64,000 bases of DNA from Poecilobothrus nobilitatus (taxonomy: Eukaryota; Arthropoda; Insecta; Diptera; Dolichopodidae). This document shows positions 1 through 10,869 of this stretch, in pieces. The stretch lies in assembly GCA_947095535.1 (NCBI GenBank), contig OX352773.1, positions 25,503,398 to 25,567,397 on the forward strand, written 5' to 3'. The stretch's first letter is position 1; every line of letters starts with the position of its first letter. The translations under genes were made by a program, and so were the position numbers. Under the pieces are notes generated by a model, which was not told where the DNA came from, did no database searches, and saw only the letters and a program-made list of their open reading frames with translations.

Positions 1-78
1 GAGAACCGCTCCGGCATAAAAAAAAGTAATGCTGCTACCTGAATCCTCCAATGGGCATGTTACTTTACAGAGAACCGC

Positions 79-211
79 TTATTGACCCCTTCTGGTGTTT
101 AGAAATTTCCATTCTTTTACCTCGTACATCATGTTTTTCGCCAGTGCATCTATTGTTTTGTAACTATCTTGCTCGCCTTTTCCGATTGCTATGAGGCAAT
201 GTCTACGAATT
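79..211 (-). other. Unrecognised coding remnant
   Basis: A 43-codon open stretch on the minus strand ends at a TAA at 79-81. Its composition is protein-like (rich in K, E, R and hydrophobics, including RRHCLIAIGKGEQDSYKTID) and the local base composition is less AT-rich than the surroundings. I do not recognise the family. The 10-base word gagaaccgct occurs at 1 and again near 72, so the piece may be the edge of a repeat running off the window. Confidence 0.2.
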
Positions 212-310
212 CCTAAATGAAAATAAAATCAAAAATAAATAATTAAAAATATGTATAGCATAATTGGAAAATTTTGAAAAATCAGATTATTAAATTTTGT
301 TAAACTTCAT

Positions 311-1087
311 GTAGATATGTTTAATCAACCTACACTGTTAATAAATAACGTGGATATTCGAATTACTTTTTACGCTAGAAAAACCAGATTTCTTCTTATT
401 TGCCGATGACTCTGATGAATCGCAATTGAAAATTTTGGAAGCTAACTTATTTATGCGACATGTAACAATAAATCCTAGCGTATTACTAGCCCATAATTCC
501 AGTTCTAGAAAAATGAAATGCTAAATATCATTATAAAAGAGTGGAAGTAAAAAATTTCACGATTCCCAACAACAGCTTTTCGATTTCTTTAGACAATGTT
601 TTCATTGGTCAATTACCAAATACAATTATTTTTTGTATGACCGAAAATGCTGGATTATGACCGAAAATGCGGGAAAACGATCAAAAAATCCATACAATTT
701 TTAACATTTTGATATTTCACAATTTATGCTTTATGTTAATGGTGTGCAGGTGCCAAATGCAGCAATAGAAACAAGTTTTCTGACGATAATAATTGCAATA
801 TTAGAGCTTATCATACACTCTTCTCTGGAACATGAATCTATCATAACGGTAGAGGTCAACAAATAATAAAATCTATGTTTACAAATGGTTTCTTTTTATT
901 GGCTTTTGATTTAGTATCAGATGCATCAGGTAATGAAATATGTCAAGGATTACTTTATCAAGGAACTGTATGAATCGAGGCAAGATTATCAAAACCAATT
1001 TCATCAACATTAACAGCTCTAGTTTATGGAGAATTTGATGCAAACGTGCAAATAGATAAAAATCGCAATGTCTATACAAATCTATAA
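311..1087 (+). pseudogene. Polinton/Maverick major capsid protein remnant
   Basis: Decayed gene for the double jelly-roll major capsid protein of Polinton (Maverick) elements, the shell protein of the virion these integrated elements are thought to encode. Family signatures lie in order but in different frames: INNVDIRI near 337-360, LFMRHVTINPSVLLAH near 450-495, KRVEVKNFTIPN near 538-573, a LYVNGVQVPNAA block near 732-766, and a C-terminal stretch ending LVYGEFDANVQID before a TAA at 1085-1087. Frameshifts and premature stops (for example near 655 and 985) break it, so it is a fossil. It is followed on the same strand by protease and small genes, and polymerase is convergent at 5.3-6.0 kb, which fits Polinton architecture. 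Family assignment is from memory of conserved motifs. Confidence 0.72.
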
Positions 1088-1103
1088 ATAGCAAAATACT
1101 TAT

Positions 1104-1872
1104 AGGCGCCAGTTATAGCTATCATTGAAATGCTTCCGAAAAAAACGTTTCATTAAAAACTTATACTTTTTTCTGTATAGGCGATTATAGCAATCAGAGA
1201 CAACTGTCAGTTAAATAATCTGTCAAATGGGAAATGACAATAATGAAGGAAAAATAAAAATAAATGTAATTTAAATTTAAATTGTTGTTAGCGTTTTTTC
1301 GATGTTTGCAAAATAAAGTTTTATTATTTTAATTTATTTAATTATTATTGATAGCAATTGGTACTCATAAAGGATCAAAAAAATTTTTTTTAATTTAATA
1401 ATGACATTGGCTGAATTGAGAAGAATAAAAAAGTAAAAATTTTCTAGAATTAATTTTTTTTTTACTGAAATTTCCATTTTAAAATTAAACTTAAACAAAA
1501 TAATAAAAAAATAAAATTTAAGTCTAAACTTATTTAAATACAAAATGATAATGAAATACATCACAATTTTTTTCAATGACAAACTGAAATGGGGAGAAAT
1601 GAAACATATGTCATTGAAACAATTTTGTTTCATTAGCAAAATTACTGGTCATTTGTTCAGGAAAATGATTACCAATCCTGAAAATCATAAAATTGATTGT
1701 TTTTTAAAATATTTAAGTTAAAATTTAAAAATTCGTAGCAGAATTTATTCTTTAGAAATTATTTAATCATTAAATCAACACTTTTGTTAAATTTTATATA
1801 TTGTCTTTGGTGCAAAAAATTGAAAATAAACATTTTCCGGAAGCATTTCAATGATAGCTATAACTGGCGCCT
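1104..1872. mobile_element. 769-bp inverted-repeat (MITE-like) element
   Basis: Near-perfect terminal inverted repeats of about 38 bp: the left end at 1104-1141 starts AGGCGCCAGTTATAGCTATC and the right end at 1835-1872 is its complement, with one difference visible near the inner edge. The element begins 17 bp after the capsid stop codon. Its inside is AT-rich and has no recognisable protein; the longest open frame (1334-1639, minus) is low-complexity and probably meaningless. I could not find a convincing target duplication: the flanks read cttat on the left and tacgt on the right. Confidence 0.85.
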
Positions 1873-1933
1873 TACGTACATACTTTAAATTAATCAAATA
1901 TGATACCCCACATAGCAAACATGTCTAAACAAT

Positions 1934-2245
1934 GTGCACTCATCAATTGTGAGTGCACTCATCAATTTGACGTTTTGTTCTGACGATAGCGATTTTGTTT
2001 TCATTAAAAATGTTACATTACCGGGAATAAAAGAAAATTGTAAAATAATCACTAAAGAAATAAAATACAAATTTTCTACAAAAGATTTCATACCAAATAC
2101 TATTGAAAGCTATAAATTCGGAAATGTATTTAACGAACAAGCAAACAAAGAAATTGTCACATTAATGGAGAAATTTGATATCATTTTATTTCAACAACAA
2201 AGATTTTCTAAAACACTACTTAAGAGGAATTACAAAAATTTATGA
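1934..2245 (+). pseudogene. Unidentified Polinton-context ORF (C-terminal fragment)
   Basis: About 100 codons, in frame from 1934 to a TGA at 2243-2245, with a frameshift near 2220 into a frame that runs to about 2300 (FASFEQTTNKHYEY). Between the capsid and protease remnants it presumably belongs to the same Polinton; a minor capsid (penton) or other structural gene would be expected here, but I see no decisive motif. The 5' edge is disturbed by a tandem duplication of the word gcactcatcaatt at about 1935-1967 and by the inserted 769-bp element just upstream. Charged, no membrane segment. Function unknown. Confidence 0.45.
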
Positions 2246-2280
2246 TTTTGCTTCTTTTGAACAAACAACTAATAAGCATT

Positions 2281-2796
2281 ATGAATACTCTTCAAATTAA
2301 AACTGTATTGACATGCAATCATCAAACAAAGAAATTTTTTGAAGGAGTTTTTTTCCTCTAGATAAACTTCCTAAACATATTCGAAAACCCGCATTTCTAG
2401 TAGTAAATACAGATGTTTATATCAAGTCAGGTAAACATTGGATATGCATTTTTGTGCCTGGAAATGGTTGCGTAGAATTTTTCGATTCTTATGGCCAAAC
2501 TCCTGTTCAGAAAGAACTTCATCAGTTTTAAAAAAAAATTCAGAAAACTTCTGCACTGTATGCAATAAAATATTACAGAGTGATTTTGTGATTTTTCAGA
2601 AGTTTGTGGTCAATATTACTGCGTATATTTATGGTACAGGTGCAAAAGTCATAGCATGTCAAGGTTTTTGGATATTTTTAGCTGTAACAATCTTAACTTC
2701 AATGACAATACTGTTATGAAATTGTTTGCAAAAATTTTCAAGTATCAAAAACAAACAAAGATGCAACAAAAATTATATTTTGCCTCAAAGGTATAA
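2281..2796 (+). pseudogene. Polinton cysteine protease (adenain-like) remnant
   Basis: Relic of the adenovirus-type cysteine protease of Polintons, which matures capsid proteins. From the ATG at 2281 one frame gives the N-terminus; after a frameshift in the T-run near 2345 another frame gives the catalytic-histidine block KHWICIFVPG with FFDSYGQTP just after it (2430-2505). A further shift leads to the CGQYC-type cysteine block near 2604-2635 and the stop at 2794-2796. Histidine, a downstream acidic/asparagine position and cysteine come in the order expected for the family. The flanking capsid gene and small downstream gene support the call. Several frameshifts make it non-functional. Confidence 0.75.
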
Positions 2797-2818
2797 ATAC
2801 CACATTCTATATTCTACA

Positions 2819-3160
2819 ATGTCTTCGAAAAAAAAAGCATCTTCATCCAACAAACCAGAAAAAAAAGTTAAACAGATACTACTTTCTTACACATACTTTT
2901 TAAATACGAAACAAACATGTAAAATAGTCATTGGATTTGACTGCGACATTTTCAAGTCAAAGATAATTTTTCATCGAAATGGCAAAAAACCCGTTCAAGT
3001 TTTTTATAATGATTGGCATTTGTTTTACAAAAAAGCCAAAATGTTGGAATTTGTTCGAATGGCTAACGAAAATCAGAAACAAAGTGAACCTTTTTGTAAC
3101 ATCTTGGACTTCAACCAACAAGATAAAATAACTTTTGATATTCAACAAGAAGAAAATTAA
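2819..3160 (+). CDS. Small lysine-rich Polinton-associated protein
   Basis: Intact 113-codon frame starting at the ATG at 2819 and ending TAA at 3158-3160. The N-terminus is basic and low complexity (MSSKKKASSSNKPEKK), followed by a globular part with KIVIGFDCDIFKSKI and NDWHLFYKKAKMLEFV, and an acidic glutamine-rich end. It follows the protease relic by about 20 bp on the same strand. I believe similar small proteins occur next to the protease in insect Polintons, but I cannot name a function; a nucleic-acid or capsid-binding role is only a guess from its charge. The open frame extends upstream to 2726, but the sequence before this ATG looks like the protease end. It is the least damaged gene of the element. 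Confidence 0.55.
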   Translation: MSSKKKASSSNKPEKKVKQILLSYTYFLNTKQTCKIVIGFDCDIFKSKIIFHRNGKKPVQVFYNDWHLFYKKAKMLEFVRMANENQKQSEPFCNILDFNQQDKITFDIQQEEN

Positions 3161-3165
3161 ATGAA

Positions 3166-3360
3166 ATGTTGGATTACATACAAGCTGTAATGTCATATAA
3201 TAACAGTGCTAGTGATAATGTTGCAGCATACATTCACAAATAATTTGTAAAATATAAAGAAAAAGGAGTCATTCAGCTGTCGCAGGAAGATTTTTATATG
3301 CCAATGCAGTTTTCACCTAATCAATGCAATTACAGTAGACTATTCTATGAAGTGCGAATT
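3166..3360 (+). pseudogene. Unidentified Polinton-context gene fragment
   Basis: From an ATG at 3166, six bases after the preceding stop, an open frame runs about 65 codons with a single in-frame TAA near 3241. The peptide has protein-like composition (MLDYIQAVMSYNNSASDNV, then QLSQEDFYMPMQFSPNQC). Tight spacing and same strand suggest it belongs to the same gene cluster as 2819-3160. I do not recognise the family. Confidence 0.4.
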
Positions 3361-4668
3361 ACGTTTTTGGTTAATATTTAAATATTGAAACACAATGTTA
3401 TTAATTTTTAAATTAATTTTATTAAAATTCAACTTATTTGGTTGAATGAAATCTTAAGACTCGACTTTCTTTTCTTTTTACAAACATATTTATAATAATA
3501 TCTTAAAACTAATTAAACTAAAAGAAATCTTTCACAAGAAATTTGAGTTCGAATTATAAGTACTTATAATATATTATATTTGTGTACATATTATATTCAT
3601 GTTAAATAATATTGGTTTCATATTACATATATTACATATATTAATATTTATTCAATTCTTATTCTAAAACCAAAAAAAAATGAAATTTACTTATCTTGAC
3701 ATTAATTATAATTTTTTAATCGAAATTATCTTTCGAAACAAAATTCAGTATCGAGTTACAAAAAGAAATTTACTTATTACAATATGTATATTTGTTAACA
3801 AATCATCGTACTGAATTTTGTGTGGCATAATTTCAACATGTGTCTTTTATCAAATTACTGTATTATTTTATTTAATTATTTAAAAAAAAGGTTCAAATGC
3901 AATTGAACTCATTATGCTGATTGTACAAAAATGTATTTAATTGCATTTTTGTATAAGAGTTAAAAATATGAAAAATAAAACAAGAAAAAAAAGAAACAAT
4001 AAAATTAATTTGTTTATTTTATAAAATCTAAAGAATATTATTATTTTAGATTTTATATTTATAAAGTGAATTCTGTTGAAGGTCAGTTATACTATTTTGG
4101 GTTAGGGTTACCAGCTGTGGTGTAACTTGCGTATGCTTATGGCAGAAGAAATATTTTATTATTTGTATGATCTGAATTTAATTAATGATTCTGAAATATA
4201 AGTTAATGAAAATAAAAAAAACAAGCGTTTAATTTCACTCTAAATTTTATTCTAAAAAAGTTTTTAAAATACTAAAATTTTTATACATTTAATGTAGGTT
4301 AAATTATTGATAACGCAGCAATTTTTACATTTCTTTTATTAAAAGTTATAAGTGCATTACATTACAGGTTATTATATTATTATTAATATAATAATGATAA
4401 TACAATGAATGGATTTAATATTGTGCAATGATATTAAAGCTGATTAAATTAACATATTTGATTAGAGCATTAAACTTTATTTAATGTTTCAAATTTAATT
4501 TAATTTTTTGTTAGTTAATAAAAGGTTAACGTGTTTGATAAGAGCATTAAACTTTATTTAATTAGATTTTTTGTAAGTCGAATAATTTTAATATTGATGA
4601 CTGTTAACTAATATAACATTAATGTAACACAAAAATAAAAAAATAAACATATTTTTTTGAATTAAATT
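3361..4668. other. AT-rich spacer inside or beside the Polinton relic
   Basis: No coding signal visible on either strand. A/T runs dominate; 4440-4575 contains two similar AT-rich segments (ttgattagagcattaaact and tgataagagcattaaactt). Nothing else seen. Confidence 0.5.
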
Positions 4669-5115
4669 TTATTTTGTTTTAATAAATGCATGAATATATT
4701 TATCTGATTTTAAAGGAAGTTTATAGAATGATTCATAATTTTTTAGTTTGGTTAAAGGTGGTATATTGTTATCCAAATTAATAATCTGGTTCCGTAAATA
4801 TTTTTCTAAAAATGTTTTCGTTTGAAGTCCTTTTACATAAATTTTATCGTAAGTCGAAAAACTTTCCATGATTGCAGGAATATCACTGTAATTAATATGA
4901 CCATTACTCCAATTCAAACCATTGATATATCCTTGGTTGTAATTGTTTAGTTTTCTTACTGCAAAATCAAGTTCCTCCCTAGGATACGGAGGTTTAAAGT
5001 TGTATAAAATAGACATAATTGAGTGATTATGAATTGTAGCCATTTCCTTTAGATAATGTTGTTTATCGTTTCCGATGACAAATTGCATGTCGACTATTAA
5101 AAAATTTTGTGTCAT
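4669..5115 (-). CDS. Unnamed 148-aa protein family, possibly DnaQ/RNase H-like
   Basis: Open frame of 148 codons from the ATG at 5113-5115 to a stop at 4669-4671. It starts MTQNFLIVDMQFVIGNDKQ, then ILYNFKPPYP, NYNQGYINGLNWSNGHINY and YDKIYVKGLQTKTFLEKYL. I recall these four blocks from small uncharacterised insect proteins. The hydrophobic strand followed by D-x-Q at the N-terminus, and a later VKG.....L block, hint at a DEDD/RNase H-like exonuclease fold, but this is inference. It lies between the small Polinton genes and the convergent polymerase relic, on the polymerase strand, so it may be a Polinton cargo gene or an independent insertion. A second fragment of the family sits at 26690-26867. 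Confidence 0.55.
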   Translation of the reverse strand: MTQNFLIVDMQFVIGNDKQHYLKEMATIHNHSIMSILYNFKPPYPREELDFAVRKLNNYNQGYINGLNWSNGHINYSDIPAIMESFSTYDKIYVKGLQTKTFLEKYLRNQIINLDNNIPPLTKLKNYESFYKLPLKSDKYIHAFIKTK

Positions 5116-5273
5116 GTTTCTTGTACATATCTAAAATAAAAAATGAATTTTTATTCTAATGAAATTACTAATTTATATAAAAATGTTTCTTACAAAAAAT
5201 GGTTTTTTAGTTATTTAAGAAGCCATAAGGAATTGTTTCGAAATTGTCGCTACAAAGTTTATTTTATGGATTT

Positions 5274-5975
5274 ACTACACGTTTTGTAAATGTAAATCCA
5301 AATTTTTTATTTCATCTTTTGATGCTATTTCAAAATGTTTTTGACGTTTAATTTTGTTTGCAGTTGTGAAATAAAAGTTGCACTCTCCAAAAGGATCAGT
5401 AATTATTTCTTTCATATATTCAAAATTTAATGTTGTGCCACTTTTATTACTTGTTGTTCCCTTACATTTTACAGTCTCATCATACTCATTTGTATCAGGG
5501 TTATAATAATGGTATGAGTAACTTTTAGGGCCTGTCGATACAAATTCTGTACCGTAAACATTTTTTCCATAAGATGCAAATTCGTTTGTTAAATTTCCTA
5601 GAAAGTTTCCTATAATAATAAGAAAAACTTTTTGTTTACAAAGTTTTATAAAGTAAGAGTATAATTATAAATATTACCCGTATTTAGCTTAAATCATAGA
5701 ATCCGCATCGCAATATAGAAGATTTTTCCAATTTTACTTAAAAGCTCCAATTATTAAAGATTGGTTTTTAAGAACAGGATTTAATTCTGGAAAGTTGTAT
5801 TTCCAACTAATCTAAATCTGATGTTCGCTTGCAACAAATATATCCGATATTGATATATCATCCGAATGTATTAATTTATGAAATTCTGTTATTGTTTGTA
5901 CAACATTTGTCAAATGAGGGTTCGCTGAATTAATTTTCCCCAAAGACATGTTCATGCAGTATAGTAAATAAATTT
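5274..5975 (-). pseudogene. Polinton protein-primed DNA polymerase B, C-terminal relic
   Basis: C-terminal part of the family B DNA polymerase that replicates Polintons. Reading from 5975 downward on the minus strand: a palm-proximal region with NMSLGKINSANPHL, then FHKLIHSDD, then the catalytic aspartate motif LLYCDADSMI (about 5689-5718, the YxDTDS motif C of B-family polymerases), then after frame changes GNFLGNLTNEF, FVSTGPKSYSYHYYNP and a C-terminal NFEYMKEIITD block ending TAG at 5274-5276. The exonuclease domain, terminal-protein region and upstream palm motifs are absent. In-frame stops and a frameshift make it dead. Convergent orientation relative to the capsid and protease is normal for Polintons. 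Confidence 0.78.
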
Positions 5976-8418
5976 TCCTAAATTATGTTACATACAATAT
6001 AAAAATTTACGATAAAAGGTATATGCAGAGAGGGTTAAAGTAAAAAGAGAAAATAAAAAAAAATTAAACGGTGATTGAAAGAACAATACAATAGTGTACA
6101 ATAGTGTAATTTTTTTGTAAATTAAAAAAAACTGTGTCCAGTGTCACCCGCAAAATATGAATGTTTGCTTATTGTAATGTATTATAGACTTGTAGAGTTT
6201 GTGTTTTTTTATAGTACAGCTAAAGAAAAATCTCAATAACTTATTGTTGAAAAAAGATATATACAAAAGCAAACATTGTCTTTGTACTATTGTTGCACTT
6301 AAATGAAAACAACCTAATTAATAAATAAGAAAACTAGTTTTATTGCAAGAATCCATTGGCAATATTTAAGAGTAGGTTAAAAGCTATGTCGAACTCAAAC
6401 TTCATGTAAAAATTCGCCTACGCATTAGTGAATATAAAAATTAAAAGCTTTCAAAGCTCAAAAAGTTCTTTTAATTTTTTCATACATTTTTCGCTTTATC
6501 TATTGATCATGCACACCACATACACACAATTTTAAAATTTTAAATACAATTATACTTACGTTCAACTTGATTGTGTGTAAATAGTATTCTATTTTTTTCT
6601 CGCAATCAGATACATAAGATAATATATAAATTGTATGTACGACGTATCACGTATCCGTAAGCATATACCATACATATAGGCACTTAAAAAAAAAAATTCT
6701 TTCATAATATTTTTTTTTTGATATAAGTACATATTTTAGACATACAGATATTATAAAATTTTATATTTGTTAGATAAAACCATTGGGTAAATGATTTAAA
6801 CGTTGAAATGCTTTTAAAGCTGAAATGGCATGATATTTATTAAATTTTATTTGTTTAAATTATAGAATGATATTTTTTTATTATTAAATTCATATAAAAA
6901 TTATATATTTGAAATCTGTATACATTTTTTCTATAACATAGTAAATAAAATTTTACCTGAATTGTGGACAATTTCACAAATGGAGAAATAAAAGTAAATA
7001 CTTTATAACAAATTTCAAAAAAGATTATCTAGGTATGTAGGTACATACATATGCAAATATAGAAATAATAAAAACATATAATTTTTTTATTACAATTTTG
7101 ATTAATTTTATTTACATAATAACATTTAATAAAATTTTTTAATAGTTAACATTTACGATAATTGTATATTAATTAGAAAATTTGAATAAATTCAAAAAAA
7201 TATTTCATTTAGTTTTTAGAATTTAATATTATAAATCAAAGAAGTTACGCATTCCTTACTGTCATATTTGTAGGTATACAAGGATCAAATAATAAGAAAT
7301 GAATATAAAAATATTCTAACTTGTTCTTCAATTTTTAAATAAAAAAATTTTTCCTCCTTTTCAACTCGAATAAATTTTAAAGTCTTTGGCAGTCCACACT
7401 CCGAATAAACAAAATTCATTTTTTGTTATACGTTAATGGCGACGACATGCTCTTTGCGTTAAAATAATTGATCGCTGATTTAAATAATAAAATCCTATAA
7501 TTCTGGTTCTTTTGTAATAAGTTTGGTGTATTGTCATAAATTAATTTTATATTCCATAACTCTTTCTGATCAGAAAGATATGAGCATACTTAGATGCTCA
7601 CTAAATTTTTGATGCAGAAAGTTTTTTCTCTTATTGTAACGGCAAGAAGAAATTACCTGTCACCTGACAAAGCTAATTGCCTACTTTTTCGTATTATAAT
7701 GGCACGGCATGCCAATATTAAAAATGATATATTTATATATATAGCTATTTAATTTGTATAAAATATTATTAAATTAATAGTAGAAAATAATTAACTATTT
7801 CGTTTTGTGATATGATTATATCTGATTTTATTTTACAAAAGCTTTATACATATACTATTTGGATTTTACCAAATCCAATACAAATTTTTATCAAAGACAA
7901 TTATAATAATTTATTGCTTTGTTATAAAGAATTTTATTTGGGACAAAAGAAAGCAATATCTTGATCTAGCATTCATTTACAATATAAATACCATATGTAC
8001 GGATTATCAATCAAAATATTATTATCGAAAATACATTATTTTTATGCAAAATTTTTATACAATTATTTTATGCTTATTTAAAATATAGTACAAAAATTGT
8101 AACCCGATCATCTTTATTTATTTTCATTATTACTAAACAAGTGAATGCACTTTTTATTGTAAAATACAAACAGATGTTAGCAATTGAAAATTATAACCAC
8201 ACAAAATCTTAGGTCAGCATTATTGTTATTATAGATAATAATTTTATTTTTAAAGTTATTTTGGTGATTGCAGTTGTGGTAATTACAGTACAGTCAAGAT
8301 ATACTACACTTTGTTCATTTGTGAATCTCTCCATTATTTATTCTCCAAGTGTTATTTATATAATCTGAAAAAAAAAAATTTAAAAATATATAAACGAAAA
8401 AGTTATTAAATTTTTAAA
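5976..8418. other. AT-rich intergenic DNA, no gene seen
   Basis: About 2.4 kb with no coding signal in any frame. Short A/T runs and ACATATG-type words only. Confidence 0.5.
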
Positions 8419-8446
8419 CCCCATGGTGACTTTTGGCCCACCCTGT
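8419..8446. repeat. Single mariner-like terminal repeat (solo end)
   Basis: The minus-strand word starting CAGGGTGGGCCAAAAGTCAC, followed on the + strand by a TA dinucleotide, looks like the outer end of many insect mariner/Tc elements, which begin CAGGGTGG next to a TA target duplication. I did not find a matching opposite end within 2 kb, so it is probably a truncated non-autonomous copy. Confidence 0.4.
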
Positions 8447-9160
8447 ATGTAATTGACCTTGAATTTGATAAAAGTAATCATGTGTTCTTTTAATTTCTAT
8501 ACAGCCTTTTTCTTTATATTTTAAATATTTAATTTTTTTTACATTGCGTCCTGGGCAGCCGTTAACCTAAAAAGAGATTGAAAACAATCCCATAGAAAAA
8601 AAAAAAACAAAATAAATATACTTATCTAAAATCATCCTGAGTTACACCATCCAAGATCTCAACATATCAACACCAACAATCAACACCTAACACAAAGGAA
8701 CCAACAATCAACACCTAAAAATAAATCAATTATTATTTCTTTATTATGCTTAAACTTACCAATAATGATCCAAAATTTGCTGGTGATTTTTCACATAACT
8801 TTTATATTAACAAAATTTAATATGTTATGTTTTTTTTTCTATTTTTAATATTTTGGTTTTATTACATTGTTACTGCTGCATTTAATGTTTACTTCTAATT
8901 ATCAATAATTACCGAAATCTTCTTTCTCTTTTTTACTAAAAGAAATTATTATTATTATTTCATAATTGTAACACATAGTATAATAGTTAATTAACTTTAT
9001 TATTAACTCTATTCGTCACCAGATGTGATCGTCATAGGATAATATATTAATTTAATTAATTTTTAATCATCGCTTTTGAATAGATTTTTTATGTACTATG
9101 ATCATAATATGTCTCTTATGTAATATCGATTATAATTCTTTTTGTTTTATTAATTGTTTT
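8447..9160. other. AT-rich intergenic DNA
   Basis: No gene seen. The 18-base word ccaacaatcaacacctaa is repeated about 30 bp apart (ends near 8690 and at 8718), a small tandem duplication. Confidence 0.5.
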
Positions 9161-9361
9161 ATTACGTGATATCGATTATTAACATAATATTGAAGTCATT
9201 AATGATAAATACATGTTATTGAAAATTTCCAATTTTAATTTTTAATTGCAAATAGGTACTTTGCAATTATTTTTAAGATGAAATATATGCAGGTGTTATA
9301 TTTTGTTTAGTTAAATAGCAATTATTTATTTTTAGATTTAAATATCTACGATATGTATCTG
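9161..9361 (+). repeat. Direct repeat, copy A (about 200 bp)
   Basis: From attacgtgatatcgattatt to atatgtatct. Closely matches 9779-9976 with a few substitutions and small indels (for example an extra ctttg near 9255). No coding content; a duplicated AT-rich unit. Confidence 0.85.
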
Positions 9362-9778
9362 TATCTAAATATCTGTATATGTAAACTGAACCTAATATAA
9401 ACCTTGTTCTTTACTTAAGAACCAAAAAACTTAATTTGAATTCCTTTTGCATCTGAATAAGTATTTGAATCTATTGGATTAATTCCCATACCCAACCTAT
9501 AATAATAATTTCTTTAAAATAATGCCTGCTAATGGTGAATTTAAAAGGATTCGTATTATTTTACCACAATTTTGTCAAATTTTTCTAATTTAAAATTTTT
9601 ATTTTGCTAATAATTGGTAATATTAATTATACCTAATATGAATGTCTTATTTCGAACACCTTTTCAAGTCAACAATTTTATCCGTTCAGAGTTTTTTTTT
9701 TCAGAAAGGTAAAGTGAAAAAGTATACCTACAAATAAATAATCACAGGTTTTACCTGTTTGGTAAATTTTCTAAAAAT

Positions 9779-9976
9779 ATTACGTGATATCGATTATTAA
9801 CATAACATTGAAGTCATTAATGGTAAATACATGTTATTGAAAATTTCCAATTTTAATTTTTAATTGCAAATAGGTACAATTATTTTTAAGATGAAATATA
9901 TGCAGGTGTTATATTTTGTTTAGTTAAATAGCAATTACTTATTTTTAGATTTTTAAATATCTACTATATGTATCTG
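9779..9976 (+). repeat. Direct repeat, copy B (about 200 bp)
   Basis: Second copy of the 9161-9361 unit, same orientation, separated by about 420 bp of unrelated AT-rich sequence. The spacing suggests two insertions of one repeat family or a local duplication rather than tandem expansion. Confidence 0.85.
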
Positions 9977-10869
9977 GTGTGTGTTATGCTGAAAATGTTA
10001 AAAAAATATGTAATGAGTTGTCCTGATTGCGCTAAAAACTTACTCAATACAGAAATAGCTTCAATGACCAATAATAACAAATATGTACTTACTATTCTTT
10101 AAAAGTTTTAAAATGCAAACTGATTTCGGATCACCACGGACTCCTTCAGATGAGTATTATGAAATATGTTAATATTTTTGACACAGTTATTGAAAATGAA
10201 AGTCATTAAGAAGGACTGTTATTCAATATTAAATCTAACTATTATCCTTTTAATTTTGATAATAAAAAATTATTCGTGGAATTTTCAAAAAATTCAAATT
10301 AAAAATTAACCTAGCAAAATAAACGTAGCCTCCAAATCTTAAAACAATAAAAATTATTTGACGGTTGTTATAATGAACGATTGCATGTTTAATTTGATTT
10401 AATTATTTTGTAGTTCTTGTTGGGATCGCCACAAAATGCCAAATGCTAAAATCCCAAAATTTGTTAAATTGCAATTCTTACTGTTCAGGTCAAGGTCAAT
10501 GAACTATATTACATAAGAAACTATATGATTATAATGTTAATAGTATTTTTTTCAGTTATTCATAGCACTCAGCCCGAGAGAAATGCTTAAGAAATTTTTG
10601 GTTAGATAAATGCTCAAAGAATTTTGACAGTACTTAGAGAAATATTTGACAAAAACAAATTGTTAGTTGTCACAAGATTTATAAATAAACAAATAAAATA
10701 AACAAAACAAATTTCAATACTTATTTTATTTATTAAGTTTTTAAAATTACAAATTAGTTTTTTACAATCAAATGGATAACTTAAGTGCAATAATTATTCT
10801 TGCGTCAAATGTTGTGGTGTTGATCGTTTTTCAGAGAAAAAAGGAGAAATAAAATACAGAGTAAATTCA

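Noticed and set aside
1334..1639. 101-codon open frame (minus) inside the 769-bp element
   Set aside because: Composition is dominated by F, I, K, L and N from A/T runs; no motif; an AT-rich chance frame.
4095..4120. gggttagggtta, telomere-like word
   Set aside because: Only about two units and no array; chance in AT-rich DNA. Insect telomere repeats are normally TTAGG.
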